This document shows positions 5,306 through 8,423 of a DNA stretch of 8,423 nucleotides, one piece after another. Within the stretch, counting starts at the first letter, position 1, and each line of letters opens with the position of its first letter. The notes under the pieces are model-generated. The model had not been told where the DNA came from, did not search any database, and worked only from the letters and a program-made list of their open reading frames with translations. Source of the DNA: CAYLQD01 sp043819695 (GTDB lineage Bacteria > Planctomycetota > PUPC01); NCBI GenBank assembly GCA_043819695.1, contig JBDREM010000184.1, positions 1-8,423 of the forward strand, written 5' to 3'. Position numbers and translations under genes: made by a program.

Positions 5306-6835
5306 ATGGCACAGAAACCGAGAGGCCAGGGCAAGACGCCGGCCCCGTTCTCGCTCGTCATCTTCGGCGCATCGGGCGATCTCACGCGCCGCAAGCTCAT
5401 CCCGGCGGTCTACGGCCTTTTCCGCGAGGGCCTGCTGCCGGACGACTTCTCCGTCATCGGTTTCGCCCGGCGCGAGAAGACCGACCAGAGCTTTCGCACG
5501 GAGCTGGCCGAGGCGGCGAAGACGTTCGTCCGCGGCGGATCCTTCGACGAGGCCGTGTGGGCCGAGTTCGCCCCGAAAATCCACTACCACCGCTCGACGT
5601 TCGAAGACCCCGACGGCTTCCGATTGCTGCGCGAGCGCCTTTCCGCGAACGGTCCCCCGGGCAACCGCCTCTTCTACCTCGCCGCCCAGCCGAACTCCAT
5701 CACGGCCGTCGTCGAGCAACTGCGGGACACGGGCCTGGCCGAGCAGGACGCGACCGGCGGCTCGTGGGCGCGGATCGTCGTCGAGAAGCCGTTCGGCCGC
5801 GACCTCGCCACCGCGCAGGCGCTCAACGCCAAGCTAGGCACCGCGTTCGCCGAGGACCAGGTCTTCCGGATCGACCACTACCTCGGCAAGGAAACCGTCC
5901 AGAACCTGCTCGTGCTGCGGTTCGCCAACAGCATCTTCGAGCCGATCTGGAACCAGAAATACGTCGACCACGTCCAGATCGCCGTGAGCGAGACGATGGG
6001 CATGGAGGGCCGCGGCGCGTACTACGAGCAGGCCGGCGCGCTCCGCGACATCGTGCAGAACCACATAATGCATCTCCTGTCTCTGGTGGCGATGGAGCCG
6101 CCCGGCTCGCTCGATCCCGACGCCGTTCGCGACGAGAAGGTGAAGGTGCTCAGGGCGCTCCGCCCGATTCCGGAGGAATGCGTCCCCGGCGGCGTCGTCC
6201 GGGCGCAATACACGGCCGGCACGCACCTCGGCGGGCCGGTTCCCGGCTACCAGGAAGAAGACGGCGTCGCCCCTGAATCGTGCACCGAGACGTACGTGGC
6301 GTTCAAGGCGCTCATCGACAACTGGCGCTGGGCCGGCGTGCCGTTTTACATCCGAACGGGCAAGCGGCTGGCGGCGCGGGTCACCGAGATATCCGTTCAC
6401 TTCAAGCCGGTGCCGCAGGTGCTCTTCAACACGCCCGAGCCGGGGCCGATGCAGCCGAACGTGCTGGCGATCCGCATCCAGCCGAACGAGGGCATCTCGC
6501 TCCGGTTCCAGGTCAAGGTGCCGGGGCCGGCCGTCGAGATACGGCCGTTTCAGATGGACTTCGGCTACGGTCCAGCGTTCGGCAAGGAGCCGCCGGAGGC
6601 GTATGAGCGCCTGCTGCTCGACGCGGCGCTCGGCGACGCGACCCTCTTCACCCGCGGCGACGAGGTCGCGGCCGCGTGGCGGTTCGTCGCGCCAATCGTC
6701 GCCTGCTGCGAGGCGTGCGCGCCCTATTCTTTGCCCGCGTATCCCGCAGGCTCGTGGGGGCCGAAGGAGGCCGACGAATTGATCGAGGCGGACGGCCGGA
6801 GCTGGCAGATTCTCAGAAGGCCGAGAGCTTCGTGA
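5306..6835 (+). CDS. zwf: Glucose-6-phosphate 1-dehydrogenase
   Basis: This enzyme oxidises glucose 6-phosphate to 6-phosphogluconolactone and makes NADPH (or NADH) in the oxidative pentose phosphate or Entner-Doudoroff route. It has 509 residues, close to the usual 480-510. The nucleotide-binding motif GASGDLTRRK is at 21-30, EKPFGRD lies in the middle of the N-terminal domain, and the active-site signature RIDHYLGKE is at 188-196, with K195 and the following E196 conserved. The start lies 15 bp after korB. The ribosome binding site is weak (GGGG at 5294-5297), so translation may depend on the upstream gene. No lactonase or 6-phosphogluconate dehydrogenase lies beside it, although these are common neighbours. 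Its place after the stress genes suggests supply of NAD(P)H to them (inference). Confidence 0.96.
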   Translation: MAQKPRGQGKTPAPFSLVIFGASGDLTRRKLIPAVYGLFREGLLPDDFSVIGFARREKTDQSFRTELAEAAKTFVRGGSFDEAVWAEFAPKIHYHRSTFEDPDGFRLLRERLSANGPPGNRLFYLAAQPNSITAVVEQLRDTGLAEQDATGGSWARIVVEKPFGRDLATAQALNAKLGTAFAEDQVFRIDHYLGKETVQNLLVLRFANSIFEPIWNQKYVDHVQIAVSETMGMEGRGAYYEQAGALRDIVQNHIMHLLSLVAMEPPGSLDPDAVRDEKVKVLRALRPIPEECVPGGVVRAQYTAGTHLGGPVPGYQEEDGVAPESCTETYVAFKALIDNWRWAGVPFYIRTGKRLAARVTEISVHFKPVPQVLFNTPEPGPMQPNVLAIRIQPNEGISLRFQVKVPGPAVEIRPFQMDFGYGPAFGKEPPEAYERLLLDAALGDATLFTRGDEVAAAWRFVAPIVACCEACAPYSLPAYPAGSWGPKEADELIEADGRSWQILRRPRAS

Positions 6836-6848
6836 CGGGAGACGCACA

Positions 6849-7637
6849 TTGACCGCGCAGGAAATGCTGCTGGTCGGGTTCGGTGCGAGCCTTGCCGCCG
6901 GCCTCGCGACGGGCGTCGGCGCATTGCCATGCCTGCTCATCCGCAAGATCCCGCAGAAGCTGATGGACGTGCTGCTCGGCGGCGCGGCCGGCGTGATGCT
7001 CGCCGCCACGTCGTTCAGCCTCATCGTGCCCGGCATCGAGATCGGCTCGAAGATCTACGGCAGCGACGCGAAGGCCGTGCTGGTGGTCGTTGCCGGCATG
7101 CTGGCGGGAGCGGTTTTCCTCGACCGCGCCGACAAGTGGCTGCCGCACGAGCACTTCGTGAAGGGGCTCGAGGGGCCGTCGAGCAGCCTCCGCCGCGTCT
7201 GGCTCTTCATTCTGGCCATCACGCTCCACAATTTCCCCGAGGGGCTCGCCGTCGGCGTCGGCTTCGGCGGCGGGACCGAGGAATCGATGAACAACGGGAT
7301 CAGCCTCGCGATCGGCATCGGCCTTCAGAACATGCCCGAGGGGCTTGCCGTCGCGCTGCCGCTGATGCGCGAGGGATACGGCCGATGGTACGCGTTGTGG
7401 ATCGCGACCGCGACCGGACTGGTCGAGCCTGTCGGCGGCCTGCTGGGCGCCGGGCTCGTGAGCATAGCAAGGCCCGTCCTGCCGGTCGCTCTTGCGTTCG
7501 CCGCCGGTGCAATGCTGTTCGTCATCAGCGACGAGATCATCCCCGAGACGCACCGCAGGGGCCACGCGCGGTCCGCCACGTTCGGCGTGATGATCGGGTT
7601 CGTGATAATGATGTCCCTTGACAGTCTGCTGGGGTGA
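6849..7637 (+). CDS. ZIP-family metal transporter, GufA-like
   Basis: This is a membrane protein of 262 residues with about eight hydrophobic segments, expected to bring divalent metal (Zn, Fe or Mn) into the cytoplasm. The two signature metal-site helices are clear: HNFPEG at 127-132 and QNMPEG at 160-165. Gln in place of His in the second motif is what I recall for the GufA/ZIP11 branch rather than for ZupT. The charged loop after the third segment (about 85-115, DKWLPHEHF) has two histidines. The TTG start at 6849 is chosen because GGGAG at 6837-6841 lies seven bases upstream; the in-frame ATG at 6864 has no properly spaced site. The gene is 13 bp after zwf and ends the run. Metal import may feed the iron enzymes upstream (inference); the actual metal and direction are not shown. 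Confidence 0.88.
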   Translation: MTAQEMLLVGFGASLAAGLATGVGALPCLLIRKIPQKLMDVLLGGAAGVMLAATSFSLIVPGIEIGSKIYGSDAKAVLVVVAGMLAGAVFLDRADKWLPHEHFVKGLEGPSSSLRRVWLFILAITLHNFPEGLAVGVGFGGGTEESMNNGISLAIGIGLQNMPEGLAVALPLMREGYGRWYALWIATATGLVEPVGGLLGAGLVSIARPVLPVALAFAAGAMLFVISDEIIPETHRRGHARSATFGVMIGFVIMMSLDSLLG

Positions 7638-7680
7638 GAATTGCGGCATGGCGCGCAGGGAGCAGTTGAAAAGGCAGCTT

Positions 7681-7701
7681 TTCGAGCGCAAGAGGCTCGA
7701 A
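7681..7701 (+). other. 7-bp perfect hairpin after the ZIP gene
   Basis: TTCGAGC at 7681-7687 pairs with GCTCGAA at 7695-7701 around a seven-base loop. Neither strand has a U-run after it, so it is not a typical intrinsic terminator, but it lies where the transcript of the upstream gene run would be expected to end. The rest of 7638-7784 holds the promoter described separately and a 23-codon frame (7648-7719) with no good ribosome binding site. Confidence 0.35.
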
Positions 7702-7748
7702 TTCACCGGCCCAGCGTGATGCCGTCTCCGCCCATTCTCCGACCGCGC

Positions 7749-7776
7749 TTGTTTTGCCGCGCGCAACTGATATAAT
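7749..7776 (+). promoter_or_regulatory. Probable promoter of the URO-D gene, TATAAT box
   Basis: A perfect TATAAT is at 7771-7776, and TTGTTT at 7749-7754 stands 16 bases before it as a weak -35. Only eight bases separate the -10 box from the ATG at 7785, so transcription would be expected to start at or within a few bases of the start codon. No Shine-Dalgarno sequence is present in the intervening CCGCCGCC. This fits a leaderless transcript. Confidence 0.55.
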
Positions 7777-7784
7777 CCGCCGCC

Positions 7785-8423
7785 ATGAATCCGCGTGAAC
7801 GATTTCGCGAGACGCTCCTCTTCGGCAACCCCGACAAGGTTCCGTTCTCGCCCGGCGGGCCGAGGGAATCGACGCTCAAGGCGTGGCGCTCGCAGGGCCT
7901 GCCCGAAGACGCGAACTGGTACGCCGTCCTCATCGAGACGCTCGGCATCGAGCGCGAGGAGAGCAAGTGCGAGCACGTCGGCCTCGGCGTCTCGTTCCAG
8001 ATGATCCCGCAATTCGAGGAGAAGGTGATCGAGCGGAAGGCCGACTCGCAGATCGTCCAGGACTGGAAGGGCAACATCTGCGAAATCTCGAACAAGTTCG
8101 ACGTCAGCTACCTGCGCCACGCGAAGGATTTCTGCACGCGGCGGTGGATCAAGTGCCCCGTCGAGAACCGCGGCGACTGGGAGGCGATGAAGGAGCGATA
8201 CGATCCGCGCGACCCGAACCGCGCGCCCGCCGACCTCGTCGAGCGATGCAAGAAGCTTCGCACCCGCGACTACGTCGCCAGCATCCACTTCAGCGCGCCG
8301 TTCTGGCAACTGCGCGAGTGGTGCGGGTTCGAAGGCCTCTGCATGCTGATGATCGACGACCCCGGCTTTGTGCACGAGATGATCGAGTTCTGGACCGGCT
8401 TCGTGCTCGAGACGATGCGGCCG
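7785..8423 (+). CDS. URO-D superfamily protein (uroporphyrinogen decarboxylase-like), 3' end missing
   Basis: The frame is open for 213 codons and leaves the window without a stop; full-length relatives are usually 330-400 residues, so roughly half is seen. The start MNPRERFRETL followed by NPDKVPF is the typical N-terminus of URO-D-fold proteins (TPRERxxxxLxxxxxDRxP). This large superfamily includes true uroporphyrinogen decarboxylase and many corrinoid or methyl-transfer proteins. The divergent copies, common in Planctomycetota and Lentisphaerota as I recall, have no assigned reaction. The window part lacks the C-terminal zinc-binding motif region that would separate methyltransferases from decarboxylases. 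The region around FWQLREWCGFEGLCMLMIDD (about 172-191) fits the part of the family before the middle of the barrel. It has its own promoter and appears separate from the stress genes. Confidence 0.75.
   Translation, partial: MNPRERFRETLLFGNPDKVPFSPGGPRESTLKAWRSQGLPEDANWYAVLIETLGIEREESKCEHVGLGVSFQMIPQFEEKVIERKADSQIVQDWKGNICEISNKFDVSYLRHAKDFCTRRWIKCPVENRGDWEAMKERYDPRDPNRAPADLVERCKKLRTRDYVASIHFSAPFWQLREWCGFEGLCMLMIDDPGFVHEMIEFWTGFVLETMRP

Noticed and set aside
5834..7036. A 400-codon open frame on the minus strand opposite zwf
   Set aside because: The + strand carries intact glucose-6-phosphate dehydrogenase motifs over the same bases; the minus frame has no recognisable domain.
7648..7719. A 23-residue frame (starting MARREQLKRQ) after the ZIP gene
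   Set aside because: It contains the perfect hairpin, has no convincing ribosome binding site and is too short to judge without homologues.
7795..8004. A 69-codon + strand frame inside the URO-D gene
   Set aside because: It is out of frame with the longer URO-D reading frame that begins at 7785 and matches the family N-terminus; its Arg/Ser-rich product looks like a frame shadow.
6813..8375. A 520-codon open frame on the minus strand across the ZIP and URO-D genes
   Set aside because: It runs through two convincing + strand genes and the promoter gap between them, and its product has low complexity (Arg, Asp, His, Ala) and no domain signature.

Overview
The window is GC-rich, densely coding bacterial DNA with every convincing gene on the + strand. 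The gene content (superoxide reductase, rubrerythrin-like protein, ferritin, Hrb-like flavoprotein and a two-subunit 2-oxoacid:ferredoxin oxidoreductase) points to an anaerobe that meets oxygen from time to time. The URO-D-family protein at the right edge and the GC-rich style suggest the Planctomycetota/Verrucomicrobiota/Lentisphaerota or a related uncultured phylum. That placement is an inference from general familiarity, not from a search.

Layout. Bases 1-234 are non-coding. They hold two copies of a 29-bp direct repeat at the very left edge, a GNRA-capped hairpin and a possible promoter. A run of nine genes follows from 235 to 7637 with short gaps: (1) a small exported protein built from four CX2CX8CC motifs; (2) a class II superoxide reductase (desulfoferrodoxin) with all iron ligands present; (3) a rubrerythrin-like diiron protein without a rubredoxin domain; (4) a non-haem ferritin of FtnA type; (5) an FMN-binding split-barrel protein resembling the flavin half of high-molecular-weight rubredoxin (Hrb); (6) and (7) the fused gamma-alpha and the beta subunits of a 2-oxoacid:ferredoxin oxidoreductase, overlapping by ATGA; (8) glucose-6-phosphate dehydrogenase; (9) a GufA-type ZIP metal transporter. 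A 147-bp gap with a hairpin and a consensus TATAAT box precedes a URO-D-family gene that runs off the right edge.

How the genes may work together (inference). Genes 1-5 look like an oxidative-stress and iron-handling module: superoxide is reduced, peroxide is reduced at a diiron centre, released iron is stored in ferritin, and a flavoprotein passes electrons. The oxidoreductase and Zwf could supply reduced ferredoxin and NADPH, and the ZIP protein could move divalent metal. No rubredoxin, the usual donor to superoxide reductase and rubrerythrin, is present. The cysteine-repeat protein is the least explained item and the best candidate for something undescribed. The long hairpin between genes 2 and 3 suggests that the run is not expressed as one uniform transcript.
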